Of a stretch of 47,245 nucleotides of DNA, positions 1 to 9,105 are shown piece after piece. Source of the stretch: Streptomyces anandii JCM 4720 (GTDB lineage: Bacteria > Actinomycetota > Actinomycetes > Streptomycetales > Streptomycetaceae); assembly GCF_014650655.1 (NCBI RefSeq), contig NZ_BMVJ01000007.1:144690-191934 (forward strand), in the 5' to 3' direction. Within the stretch, counting starts at the first letter, position 1; each line of letters begins with the position of its first letter. Below the pieces are notes generated by a model. The model saw only the letters and a list, made by a program, of their open reading frames with translations, searched no databases and was not told the DNA's origin. The translations under genes were made by a program, and so were the position numbers.

Positions 1-1
1 G

Positions 2-955
2 GTGACCTCATTGCCCGCCTCGATGCGGCGGATCGCGCGCTACCACTTCGGCTGGGAGCACCCGGACGGCACCCCGGCCGCAGGGAACGCGGGCAAGGCG
101 ATCCGCCCGGCGCTCGTCCTGACCGCGGCCGACGCGCTCGGCGGGCCGCGGGCCAGGGCGTCGGCGGCCCGGGCGGCCGCGGCGGTGGAACTGGTCCACA
201 ACTTCACGCTGCTGCACGACGACGTGATGGACCGCGACACCACCCGCCGGCACCGGCCCACCGCGTGGACGGTGTTCGGGGACGCCGACGCCATCCTCGC
301 CGGGGACGCACTGCAGGCGCTCGCCCTGGGGCTGCTGGCCGGGGACCCGCACCCGGCGTCCCGGGCGGCCGCCGCCCGGCTCGCCGCCTGCGTCGTGGAG
401 CTGTGCGCGGGACAGCAGGCGGACACGGCCCTGGAGGTCCGCGCCCCCGGCGAGGTCACCCTGGCCGAGGTGCTCGCCATGGCCGAGGCCAAGACCGGGG
501 CGCTGCTCGGCTGCGCCTGTGCCATCGGCGCCCTGTACGCGGGGGCGGGGGAGGAGGAGGTCGAGGCGCTCGACGCGTTCGGCCGTCAGGCCGGGCTGGC
601 CTTCCAGCTCATCGACGACGTCATCGGCATATGGGGCGACCCCGCCCGCACCGGCAAGCCGGCCGGCGCCGACCTCGCCGCCCGCAAGAAGTCCCTGCCG
701 GTGGTCGCCGCGCTGACCTCCGGCACGCCGGCCGCCGCGGAACTCGCCGAGCTGTACGCCCGGCCCCACCAGGAAGGAGAGGAGGAGCGCGCGGCACTGG
801 CCGTGGAGCGGGCCGGTGGACGCGACTGGGCGCAGGCCCAGGCGGCCGACCGCATGTCCCGGGCCCTGCACGACCTGTCCCGGGCCATCCCGGACCCGCG
901 GGCCGCGGACGGGCTGCTGGCGCTGGCGGAGTTCGTCACCCGGCGCACCGCCTGA
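2..955 (+). CDS. Polyprenyl (isoprenyl diphosphate) synthase, 5' end at window edge
   Basis: Trans-isoprenyl diphosphate synthase, which condenses isopentenyl diphosphate with an allylic diphosphate. The first aspartate-rich motif is DDVMD at about residues 73-77 of the visible part, and the second is DDVIG at about 205-209 (in LIDDVIGIWGD), where the last Asp of the usual DDxxD is Gly. The conserved GKAIRPALVL segment lies at about 31-40. A Phe sits five residues before the first motif, which in this family usually goes with short chains (C15-C20), so a GGPP or FPP synthase is likely. The visible part is 317 aa, close to full length, but only one base precedes the first GTG, so the true start may lie outside the window. 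The exact product chain length is inferred, not shown. Confidence 0.88.
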   Translation: MTSLPASMRRIARYHFGWEHPDGTPAAGNAGKAIRPALVLTAADALGGPRARASAARAAAAVELVHNFTLLHDDVMDRDTTRRHRPTAWTVFGDADAILAGDALQALALGLLAGDPHPASRAAAARLAACVVELCAGQQADTALEVRAPGEVTLAEVLAMAEAKTGALLGCACAIGALYAGAGEEEVEALDAFGRQAGLAFQLIDDVIGIWGDPARTGKPAGADLAARKKSLPVVAALTSGTPAAAELAELYARPHQEGEEERAALAVERAGGRDWAQAQAADRMSRALHDLSRAIPDPRAADGLLALAEFVTRRTA

Positions 956-1207
956 GTCCGCGGCGCGGCACCGCACCACCGCCCGGCGCGGCCCGGCACC
1001 ACTCGGCGTCACCGCGTCACCGCCCCACCAGGACACCGGAGGAATCGGGTCCGTACGGCTCCTGACTCCGTACGGCCGCCGGGGCCCCGGTCCGGCGGGT
1101 CCCGCACTTCCCCACGGTGTGCGGGGCCCGCCACCCCACCGGGTCCGCGGGCACCCAGTAGGCTCAACACCCGTATGAATACGGCTGGTTGAGGCGGAGG
1201 GGCGGAG

Positions 1208-1867
1208 ATGGGCGTGGGAATCCGGGCCGCGGGACAGGGCGACCGGGAGCTGGTCGTGCGGCTGCTGGACGAGGCGTTCCAGGACGACCCGGTGAGCGGC
1301 TGGGTCTTCCCGGGGGAGGAGTACCGCCGTACGACCCACCAGCGGCTGATGGCCGCGTTCACCGACATCGTGCTCGCCGACGGCCGGATCGACGTCACGG
1401 ATGACGGCGCGGCGTGTGCGCTGTGGCTGCCGGTGCGCGCCGGTGACCAGGCAGAAGAAGCACAACAAGGGGAGAACGGGGAGGAGGGCGACGAGACCGA
1501 CGAGGCCGTGCGGCTGCGTGAGGCCGTGGACCCCGCGAACGCGCGGGTGGAGGAGGTCGCCCGGCTGATGGCCGAGGCGCATCCCGCCGGCCGGGCCCAC
1601 GAGTACCTGTGGATGATCGGCGTCACGCCGGGCCGCCAGGGCGAGGGCCTGGGGAGCGCGCTCATCGAGCACGTCCTGCGGCGGTGCGATCACGCGGGCC
1701 TGCCCGCGTACCTGGAGGCGAGCAGCGCCCGCAGCACCAAGCTGTACGAACGCCTCGGCTTCGCCTTCACCGGCAGCACCCTCGACCTCCCGGACGGCGG
1801 CCCCCGGATGTGGCCGATGTGGCGGGAGCCCCGTTCACGGGAAGCGGTACAGCCGCGCTCGTCCTAG
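1208..1867 (+). CDS. GNAT-family N-acetyltransferase
   Basis: Probable acetyl-CoA dependent N-acetyltransferase of 219 aa. The acetyl-CoA loop is visible as VTPGRQGEGLGSALIEHV (about residues 138-155; RQGxGxG type), followed by the typical C-terminal motif AYLEASSARSTKLYERLGF. An acidic and Gln-rich insert (about residues 80-98, QAEEAQQGENGEEGDETDE) interrupts the middle of the domain and looks like a surface loop. The ATG is preceded by a purine-rich GGGGCGGAG, which supports this start. The gene stands alone after a 252-bp gap and is followed 9 bp later by a small Cys-rich protein. The substrate cannot be read from the sequence. Confidence 0.85.
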   Translation: MGVGIRAAGQGDRELVVRLLDEAFQDDPVSGWVFPGEEYRRTTHQRLMAAFTDIVLADGRIDVTDDGAACALWLPVRAGDQAEEAQQGENGEEGDETDEAVRLREAVDPANARVEEVARLMAEAHPAGRAHEYLWMIGVTPGRQGEGLGSALIEHVLRRCDHAGLPAYLEASSARSTKLYERLGFAFTGSTLDLPDGGPRMWPMWREPRSREAVQPRSS

Positions 1868-1876
1868 CCTGAAGGC

Positions 1877-2134
1877 ATGGAGGGCGAGGAACACCGCTGT
1901 CCCACCTGCGGGCAGCCGGTGGAGACGGTGGTCCGGCGGCACAAGACGCTGGGCGCCTGGGTCCCCGTATGGGAGCCCGGACCGTGCCGGAACCCGCGCT
2001 GCGGGCCGGACACCGCGGCTGCGGCCGACCGGCCCGAGGAACCGGGACGGAGCCCGGACGCGGCTCCCGCCCCGAGCCCGGACGCGGCTCCCGCACCGAG
2101 CCCGGAACAGACATCGGCGCCGAGCCCGGAATAG
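1877..2134 (+). CDS. Small Cys4 zinc-ribbon-like protein with a Pro/Ala-rich repeat tail
   Basis: Hypothetical 85-aa protein. The first half holds four cysteines in two pairs, CPTC (residues 8-11) and CRNPRC (37-42), a spacing that fits a structural zinc site. The second half is low-complexity, built on a Ser-Pro-Asp-Ala-Ala-Pro-Ala-Pro octapeptide encoded by a 24-bp tandem DNA repeat at about 2050-2131. It starts 9 bp after the acetyltransferase stop, so the two are probably co-transcribed. Only a poor ribosome site (GAAGG) is seen. The zinc half looks like genuine coding sequence, while the repeat tail may vary in length between strains. Function unknown. Confidence 0.6.
   Translation: MEGEEHRCPTCGQPVETVVRRHKTLGAWVPVWEPGPCRNPRCGPDTAAAADRPEEPGRSPDAAPAPSPDAAPAPSPEQTSAPSPE
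2050..2131 (+). repeat. 24-bp tandem repeat inside the Cys4 protein gene
   Basis: A unit beginning GAGCCCGGACGCGGCTCCCG occurs twice almost identically, followed by a diverged third copy (GAGCCCGGAACAG...) and a partial fourth (GAGCCCGGAATAG, which contains the stop). The unit is 24 bp, eight codons, so copy-number change keeps the frame and only lengthens or shortens the Pro/Ala tail. Confidence 0.8.
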
Positions 2135-2190
2135 ACGTGGGCACCGGGTCCGGAGGCGAGTGCTTCGTGCGCGCGGATGCCGCGGGACGG

Positions 2191-2964
2191 TCAGCCGGCG
2201 ACACCGCCGGTTCTCGGGGGCAGGCCGCCCGTCTCCGGGTCGCGTCCGGTGAGGCAGTACAGGCCGCCCGCCGGGTCGCGCAGCACCGTCCAGTGGGGGT
2301 GGTCGGCCACGTGGACGGCGCCGAGTTCCTCGTGCCGGGCGCGTGTCGCGGGGATGTCCGCACAGGCCAGGTCCAGGTGGGCGGAGGCGGGCCGCTCCTC
2401 GTCCAGGCGCTGGACCAGGACGCGGACGGGCAGCCCGGGCGGGGGCGTGATCACGTGAAACTCCGGGAGGGAGCCGGGCCGCGACTCCCAGCCGTCCAGC
2501 AGCCGTGTCCAGAAGGCGACTTCGGCGTCGTGGACCGAGGGCGGGACGTCGAGACAGATCTGGTCCAGGCGGCTGCCCCGGACGACCGGCGGGCGCGCCG
2601 ACTCGCCGTGCCAGGACACCGCGCAGAACAACTGCCCGGCGGGCGAGCGGAGTACGGCCCAGCCGTCGTGCCCGGCATGCACCCCGGCGCCGGTCCGCAC
2701 CGCCGACGCCACGAACGCGTCCACGTCGTCGACGGCGAGGTCCAGGTGGGCGCCCGCCTCCCCGGAGGCGACGGCCTGGAGCTTCACGCACGGGTCGGTG
2801 CCGGCACCCGCCGTGTTCCCGGACGGCAGCAAGGTGACGAACTCGCCGTGCTCACCGCGTGGTTCGGACGCCTGGGTGTCCGTGACGGCGGTCCAGAACT
2901 CCCGGGCACGGGAGAAGCGCGCGGCGGGCCGGTCGGCGAAGACGTACGTCCAGCGGATGCTCAT
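2191..2964 (-). CDS. Two-domain VOC (glyoxalase/bleomycin-resistance fold) protein
   Basis: Protein of 257 aa with two vicinal-oxygen-chelate half-domains in tandem. The first (about residues 1-130) ends with WAVLRSPAGQLFC and the second (about 135-240) with HWTVLRDPAGGLYCL, the usual last strand of a VOC module. Each half has the paired beta-alpha-beta pattern, for example HLDLAVDDVDAF and HLDLACADIPAT. The reading frame stays open upstream to 3234, but that part is antisense to the neighbouring VOC gene, so the ATG at 2964 (MSIRWTYVF) is chosen. Such proteins may be small-molecule binding or modifying enzymes. No substrate can be assigned. It is convergent with the small Cys4 gene. Confidence 0.82.
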   Translation of the reverse strand: MSIRWTYVFADRPAARFSRAREFWTAVTDTQASEPRGEHGEFVTLLPSGNTAGAGTDPCVKLQAVASGEAGAHLDLAVDDVDAFVASAVRTGAGVHAGHDGWAVLRSPAGQLFCAVSWHGESARPPVVRGSRLDQICLDVPPSVHDAEVAFWTRLLDGWESRPGSLPEFHVITPPPGLPVRVLVQRLDEERPASAHLDLACADIPATRARHEELGAVHVADHPHWTVLRDPAGGLYCLTGRDPETGGLPPRTGGVAG

Positions 2965-3007
2965 GACGTGATCGTAGGGCGGTGAAGCCGCCGTCCCGGG
3001 CGGCCTT

Positions 3008-3424
3008 TCAGGCGCGGGGACGTTCCATGAAGCGCAGCAGGTTCCCGGCCGGGTCGCGGAAGGCGCAGTCGCGCACCCCGTACGGCTGGTCCATCGGCTC
3101 CTGGACGACGTCGGCGCCGTACTCCTCGACTCTGGAGAACAGGGCGTCGCAGTCGGGGGTGGAGAAGATGACCCCGCGCAGCATGCCCTTGGCCAGGAGC
3201 TGGGCCATGGCCTCCTTGTCGGCGGGGGAGGCATCGGGGTTGGCGGCGGGCGGCTCCAGCACGATCTCGACGTCCGGCTGGAGCGGCGACCCCACGGTCA
3301 CCCACCGCATGCCCTCGAACCCGACGTCGTTGCGGACTTCCAGCCCGAGAACGTCCCGGTAGAAGGTGAGCGCCTTGTCATGGTCGTCGACGGCGATGAA
3401 ACACTGGTGGAGTTTGAGGTCCAT
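3008..3424 (-). CDS. VOC-family (glyoxalase-like) protein
   Basis: Single-domain VOC protein of 138 aa starting MDLKLHQCFIAVDDHDKALTFYRDVLGLEV and ending FRDPAGNLLRFMERP, both typical of this fold. A GTG two codons upstream (3430) is an alternative start. The AraC-type gene ends only about 10 bp upstream on the same strand, so the two form an operon. AraC-plus-VOC pairs are common in Streptomyces, and the regulator probably controls this gene. The ligand or reaction is unknown. Confidence 0.85.
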   Translation of the reverse strand: MDLKLHQCFIAVDDHDKALTFYRDVLGLEVRNDVGFEGMRWVTVGSPLQPDVEIVLEPPAANPDASPADKEAMAQLLAKGMLRGVIFSTPDCDALFSRVEEYGADVVQEPMDQPYGVRDCAFRDPAGNLLRFMERPRA

Positions 3425-3433
3425 GCCCACACG

Positions 3434-3850
3434 TTAGGGCGCGAGCGGCCGTCCCGCGCGCCTCGGGCGCGTGAAGGTCCGCGCCACGCACGCCGGGATC
3501 ACCGCACCGTCCTCGTGCGACCGCGCCCGGTAGGCGCTCGGCGTCTCCCCGACCAGCTCGGTGAACCGCGAGCTGAACGAACCGAGCGAGGTGCAGCCCA
3601 CCGCCAGGCACACCTCCGTGACGCTCAGGTCGCCCCGCCTGAGCAGGGCCTTCGCCCGCTCGATACGACGGGTCATGAGGTAGCTGTAGGGGGTCTCGCC
3701 GAAGGCCGCCCGGAAGCTGCGCTGGAAGTGCCCGGACGACATCAGCGCGTCCCGCGCGAGCGAGGCGATGTCGAGCGGCTCGGCGTACTCGCGGTTCATC
3801 CGGTCGCGGGCCCGCCTCAGGCGCACCAGGTCTTCGGGGGTCACCCGCAC
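3434..3850 (-). CDS. AraC-family transcriptional regulator, DNA-binding domain only
   Basis: A 138-aa protein consisting almost entirely of the AraC-type double helix-turn-helix. The first helix-turn-helix is at about residues 22-45 (DIASLARDALMSSGHFQRSF) and the second at about 73-97 (VTEVCLAVGCTSLGSFSSRF), followed by the family signature FTELVGETPSAYR. There is no N-terminal ligand-binding cupin, so effector sensing is not evident. The start is one of two nearby GTG codons (3850 or 3844), and neither has a strong ribosome site. It precedes and is probably co-transcribed with the VOC gene, and lies 35 bp after the stop of the large caspase-nSTAND1-WD40 gene. Confidence 0.87.
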   Translation of the reverse strand: MRVTPEDLVRLRRARDRMNREYAEPLDIASLARDALMSSGHFQRSFRAAFGETPYSYLMTRRIERAKALLRRGDLSVTEVCLAVGCTSLGSFSSRFTELVGETPSAYRARSHEDGAVIPACVARTFTRPRRAGRPLAP

Positions 3851-3885
3851 AGCATGACACGGACACCGGCCTCGCCACCGGCCCG

Positions 3886-6800
3886 TCAGCGGCACGGTGG
3901 CCGGTAGGGATGGCCGGAGAGGTACCGGCTCCACTGCTGCCTGCTGATCGGGTCGCCCGTGGAACGGCAGAGGTCGTCGTAGAGAGGCGCCGGACCGAGA
4001 TCCCACAGGCCGACGCCGGCGCCCTCCCGCAGGACGGCCAGACGACGGCCGTCCGCGCTGAAGGCGAGCGCGTAGAAGCCGCTCACCGGCCCACCGGACA
4101 GGTAGGACTCCCGGACGGGATCGGCCGGTTGGCGCAGATCCCAGATCTCGGGGTGTGCCGCCTCGCCCTGGTGGTTCTCGTCGTACTTCTGGTCGATCAG
4201 GGCGAGGCGGGTGCCGTCCGGGCTGAAGGCGATCCGGCTGCCCGTGTCGCCGATGGGCATGTCGGCCAGTGAGCGCGTCGGCCGGCCCCGGTCCATCCGC
4301 CACAGCCGCAGTTGCCCGTTGCTCTGGTAGACCGCGAGCAGCCTGCCGTCCGGCCGGAACGCCAGATACGCGAACTGGGCGTTGTTCGTGAGCGGGCGGC
4401 TCCAGAGGCGGGAGGGGTGCGCCGGGTCGGACACGTCCCAGCCCTCCAGTCGCGTCCCGTAGCCGAGCCGGGGATCCTTCGGCTTGCTCAGCGGCGAGTC
4501 GGTGAGGAGCATCGTCCTGCCGTCGGGGGAGAAGACGAGCTCCGTGACGGTCTTCTCGATGTGGGCGATCTGCCGCGGGTGCCGGGGATCCGCGATGTCG
4601 TAGAGCCGCAGGGTGGGCGGAGAGTGGTTCCTTTTCACCCAGCCGTTCATGTCGGAGACGGCCAGCAAGGGTTTGGCGGGGCTGAAGCGGAGGACCGCGA
4701 CGCCGTTGCGCAGCTCGTCGCCGATCGTGCCCAGCGGGGGGCCCGAGGCCTTGGCCGTGTCGCGCAGACGCACACCGACGTACTCGGTCTTCGGCTTCTT
4801 GCCGTCCTTGTAGAGCTCCACGTCGGCGAGGAGGCGGCCGTCGGCGCTGAGCGCGATGTCCTGGCCGGTGTACATGTCGGGGGCCGGGGTGTCGGCCAGT
4901 ATCCTGGCGCCGCCCGAAGGGTTCCCCAGCTCGGTCGCGTCCACAAGATAGTTCCGTCCGACGCCCTCCACGGCGATCAGTTGTCTGCCGTTCACCGCCT
5001 TGTAGACCAGCTGCGCCCCGGTTCCGGGAGTCAGCGGCAGAAAGCCACTGGCGCCGGGCTCGGCCACGTTGGACAGGTACCAGACGAGGACACCGTGGTC
5101 GCTGGTCACCAGCACTCTGCGGGTCATGCCCGGGTCGAAGAGGATGGCGCCGGGCGCCGTGGACGTCGACCGCAGGCTCATCGACGCCCCGGCGAAGAGC
5201 AGGCCGGTGTCCGGCTCGGTCGCGTACACCCAGGCCTGCCACTTCTCGCCGCACAGTCCGACGACGTGCTGATGGCCAGGGCTGAACGCCAGGGAGGTGA
5301 GCGGCGAGCTGAGACACTCGCCGCTCGCGAACTGCCCCGATTCGCCTTCCCTGAGGATGCGCCGCGGAGCGCCCGGGGTGTCGAGCCGCCACAGACCCAG
5401 GCTCTGTTCGGTCCTCGCCACCACCACCGGGGCCGCCAGCAGCCGTCCCGTGCGGTCGAAGGCCACGCGGTGCAGGGGGCCGTGGGGCGACCTCGAGTCG
5501 TAGGGGGATCCCTTCAAAGCCTCCGACTGCCGGGGACGGCGGGGGTCGGTCATGCTCCACAGCAGGATCCGGCCGTCCACGCTCATGCCCGCCAGCAGGT
5601 CGTGCCAGGGCGAGAGGGCCAGCGAGTCCACCCGCTCGGACAGTCCCCGTAAGGAGGGCAAAGCGGCCGGTGCGGAGCGGTCGCCGATGTCCCCCACCCG
5701 TATCTCGCCGGTGGACAGGCCCGCGTACAGCATCTTCCCGTCCCTGCCGAGGGCCAGTGCGGTGGCGGTGTGGTCCATCCGCAGCGCGGCGGTCTGCCGG
5801 GGCCGGTTCGGGCGGGAGGTGTCCCACAGCCGTACCGTCGCCGTGGTGGACGCGTCGCTGCCGTACGTGACGGCGGCCAGGGTCGCGCCGTCGCGGCTGA
5901 GGGCGATCGGGCCGACCGTGTCCGCGGCGATCCGCGCCGAACCGCCGTCGAAGCGCAGGACGACCGAGTCCCCGGTCGAGATCGCGAGAACGCGGCCGCT
6001 GCCGTCGGTGGCCAGGTCGCGCGCCGGCGCCTGCTCGTTGATCACGCCCGGAGTGCGGCGGCTGTTCAGGAGCGCGCTGCGGCCCGCCTCGTGATCGGTG
6101 TCGTACGCGAGCAGACTGAGCTGCTTGGCCAGGCCCGGTTCGACGACGCGCAGGGTCTCGGCCTCGGCGGAGAGGTACCGGGCGAGGTCGCGCCGGTGCG
6201 CCTGCTCGGCCTGCCGTTGGAAGATCACGGAGCCGGTCAGACCCGCCGAGGCCAGCAGGGCCAGCACGGCGAGGAAGGCCACGGCGGTCCTGCGGCGGCG
6301 GGTGCCCCGGCGCTGCTGGTGCGCGGAGGCGGCCATGAATTCGGCGGGCAGACGGTCCAGGTCCTGGGTGCGCACCGAGGCTTCCTCGGCGCGCCCCTGC
6401 ACCCCTGCCAGCCTCCCGCCCCGGTACAGCAGCGAGGGGTCGCGGCCGGAACGCTCCCAGGCCGCCGCGTCGTCGGTGAGCTGCTGGCGGTCGCGCAGCC
6501 AGTCGCGGTCGGCGTCCACCCACTCCCGCAGCCGGGGCCACGCGCGGATCAGCGCCTCGTGGCTGAGCCGCGCGGTGTCCTGGTCGAGCGTGACCAGACG
6601 GGCCTCGGTGAGCCGGTCGAGCACCTGCCGGGCGGTGTCCTCGGGCAGACCGTGCAGCAGCGTGGCGCGGTCCACGGGCTGCGCGGTGTCGGCGGAGTCG
6701 TCCGCGACGCGCACCAACCGGGTGAGGATGTGGCGGAGGGTCTTCCTGCCCTCCGTGTCCAGCGCGTCGTGCAACTCGTCGGCGGTGCGTGCGATCGCCT

Positions 6801-8485
6801 GCCCGATGCCGCCGGCGGCGCGGTAGTCGGCGAAGGTCAGCCGTGCTCCGGTCCCTTGCCGCCAGGTCGCCCACAGCGCGTGGGACAGCAGCGGCAGCGC
6901 ACCGGCCACCGGGTGGCCGCCGTTCCCGGCGCCCAGTTCGTGCAGCATCAGGTCGGCGAGCCCGTCGTCCAGTTCGAGTCCGGTCGTGGCGGCCGGCTGC
7001 TCGATCGCTGCGCGCAGTTCGGCGGCGGTCATGGGTTCGACCAGCACCTGGCGGTCACGCAGTGCGGCCAGCAGGTCGGGGTGCGCGGCGGCCCGGTCGT
7101 AGAAGTCCGCGCGCAGGGCGAGGACGACCGACGCCCGCGCGGGGCCCTCGCCCACCGGTGCGGCGAGGGCGGTCAACGCCCGGAGGAAGGCGGTCCGTTG
7201 CTCCTCCTCGGGGCAGAGCGTGAACAGTTCCTCGAGCTGGTCGACCAGCAGCACCAGCCGCTGTCCGGGCCGGCCGTCCAGGAGCCGGGCGGCCGCGTCC
7301 GCCGCCTCTTCCGGCCGCGCCCGCAGCAGTTCGGCCTCCTCGGACGCCATTCCGAGCCGTACGGCCAGCCGTCGCAACGGCCACGCACCGGGCGTGAGCC
7401 GCAGCACGGCCCGGCGGGCCAACCGGCCGGCCCCGTCCGCCCCGGCCGTGCTGTCGGGCTCGGCCTCGTCGCCGGCCTCCGGGGACACCCCGTGGCGCAG
7501 TCTGTGGGCCAGGCCCGCGTTGAGCAGGGAGCTCTTGCCCGAGCCGGACGGGCCCACCAGGACCCAGGGACCCGCTCCGGCGGGGGAGTCGGGGGGCGTG
7601 TCCAGGGTGGCGAGCAGCCGCTCGACCATGCGCTCCCGCCCGCGGAACAGCCGTGCGTCGTCAGGACCGAAGGGTTTCAGGCCGGGGTAGGGGCAGCGCC
7701 CCGGCGCCCGCGGTTCCCCGGACGGTGGCGTACGGTCGCCGGGTACGACCGCGGGCAGGGCGGCGTTCGGCGCGACGACCAGGGAGCCCGTCAGCCCCTC
7801 GGCCTGTCTGCGCGGCAGCGGGAGCTGACGTTCCCTCATCGTGCGGAACACCGCGTCGTGGACCAGGTCCAGGGTCAGCAGGCGCGGCGCGCGAGGGTCG
7901 CCGTGCGTCAGTACGTCGACGAGCGCCCCGGTGAACGCCGTCCGCTCTGCGTCCGGCGGGGCGAGGGCGAGCTGTTCCGCGGACCCGATGAAGTACAGCC
8001 CGGGCGCCGGATCCATGCTGAAGGCGGGTACGGACGTGCCGCGCCCGAGCGGCGGGCGTCCGGAGAAGCAGCAGTCGAGGATCAGGACCACGGACGGCGC
8101 TCGGCTCGCGGTGAGCGCCTGGCGCAGCGCGGCGAAGGACAGCGCCTGGTGCCCGGCCAGGCCCGGGGTGAGCCGGTCGGTGCCGCGGGCGGCCAGGTAG
8201 AGCTCGCCGTCCGCGTCGAGCAGCCCCGTGCCCGACGAAGTACACCAGCAGGACGCTGTCGGCACGCCCGGCCTCCTCGGCGACGGCCTTGGCCATGGCC
8301 TGCGCGTCGGGCGGGTCGAGTTCGGCACGCAACTGCGCGGGCGGCACCCCGCACCGCTCGGTCAGCGCCTGCCGCAGCGCGTGGAAGGTGGGCGTGACGG
8401 AGGGGACGGAGGGGAGGGTGGGACCGTCGTGCGTGGCGGTGGCGATCAGCAGAACCCGTACGCCCGCGCCGGCCAGGTCGGTCAC
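3886..8485 (-). CDS. Caspase-like / nSTAND1 NTPase / WD40 protein, split by a one-base frameshift
   Basis: A very large effector-type protein, 1532 aa once one base is removed. The order is: caspase-like (peptidase C14) domain at about 1-215, with the catalytic His in YFVGHG (H86) and Cys in LILDCCFSG (C139); the nSTAND1 signature CPYPGLKPFG...LFRGRE at about 264-283; Walker A GPSGSGKS (311-318); Walker B LVLLVDQLEEL (about 410-419); a basic-flanked membrane segment (FLAVLALLASAGLTGSVIF, about 733-752); then many WD40 blades to the C-terminus. The N-terminal part with His86 and the rest with Cys139 are in different frames: CACGGGG in the coding strand (plus 8224-8227) has one G too many for the expected GHG-LLDADGEL junction. 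The remaining 4.3 kb is open and undecayed. Starts at a GTG overlapping the EACC1-like gene stop (GTGA). It could be a sequencing error, a recent mutation or a +1 slip site. Confidence 0.85.
8224..8227 (-). other. Apparent frameshift site (one extra G in a G4 run)
   Basis: Coding-strand reading GTC GGG CAC GGG GCT GCT leaves the caspase frame. Removing one G gives GGG CAC GGG CTG CTC GAC, that is GHGLLD, which continues into the long open frame. The corrected length (4599 nt) is an exact multiple of three from GTG 8485 to TGA 3886. Confidence 0.85.
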
Positions 8486-8907
8486 GTCAGCTCTCGCCGC
8501 CCGCCGCTGCCGTCCACACCGGTGTCGCCGCCGGCGCCGTCCTGGCCCTGGTTCACCAGATCCGCGAGGTCGGCCACCTGCCGGCGCAGCGCGTCCGCGT
8601 CGAGGCCCGCGACCCGCCTGGCGGTCAGTTCGAGCGACCGCCCTCCGGGGAGCGTCACCTTGATGCGCACCTCACCGCGCCGGCTGCGCAGCCAGGCGAT
8701 CACACCGGTCGCGAAGGCGGTCGCCGCCCCGCCCGGCCCGAGCGCCACCACGAGCGCGTCCAGGACCGGCCCCAGCGCGCCCGGCGCCACCGGGCCCTCC
8801 CGGTCGCCGACCCGGCCCCGTAACTCCTGGTCGGTGCGCAACCACTGTCCCAGGGAGCGCAGTTGATCCCCCGAGCCGGGACCCTGCGCAGCCACTGTCA
8901 CGTCCAT
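8482..8907 (-). CDS. EACC1-like effector-associated constant component
   Basis: A 141-aa protein matching what I know of EACC1, the 'effector-associated constant component 1' of actinobacterial NTP-dependent conflict systems. It has an N-terminal strand (MDVTVAAQG), a conserved DQLRSLGQWLRTDQELRGRV segment, a Gly/Ala-rich hydrophobic helix (about 55-85, including DALVVALGPGGAATAFATGV), then WLRSRRGEVRIKVTLPGGRSLELTA, a two-stranded unit, and an acidic tail. ATG 8907 is chosen because it has GGGGGAG just upstream. An in-frame ATG at 8949 would add a low-complexity leader. The stop overlaps the GTG of the caspase-nSTAND1 gene by four bases, so the two are translationally coupled. Its role as an adaptor for the linked effector is inferred from published comparative genomics, not from this sequence. 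Confidence 0.8.
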   Translation of the reverse strand: MDVTVAAQGPGSGDQLRSLGQWLRTDQELRGRVGDREGPVAPGALGPVLDALVVALGPGGAATAFATGVIAWLRSRRGEVRIKVTLPGGRSLELTARRVAGLDADALRRQVADLADLVNQGQDGAGGDTGVDGSGGRRELT

Positions 8908-9038
8908 GACTCCCCCGTCACCGCCGCACGGCGCGGCCGCTCGTGTCACGACTGTGCAGGGAGGCTAGCAACGTTGAAGGAGTGCTGACCAGAAGCCCAC
9001 TGCGTCATCCCGAAGCCCACACGGCATCCGCGAAAGCA

Positions 9039-9090
9039 CGCACCCGGCACGCGAGGGCCGCCGTGTTCGGCGGTCTGCGTGCCGGGTGCG
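9039..9090 (-). terminator. Hairpin terminator after sodN
   Basis: Perfect 14-bp arms (CGCACCCGGCACGC at 9039-9052 and its complement at 9077-9090), with a further GC-rich inner stem (GGCCGCCG/CGGCGGTC) inside the loop. It begins 15 bp after the sodN stop. There is no clear T-run, as is usual in Streptomyces. Confidence 0.75.
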
Positions 9091-9105
9091 CGGGAAAGCC
9101 TCGGG

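Noticed and set aside
2050..2131. Possible CRISPR or satellite from the 24-bp repeats
   Set aside because: No spacers separate the units. They are tandem codon repeats within a gene.
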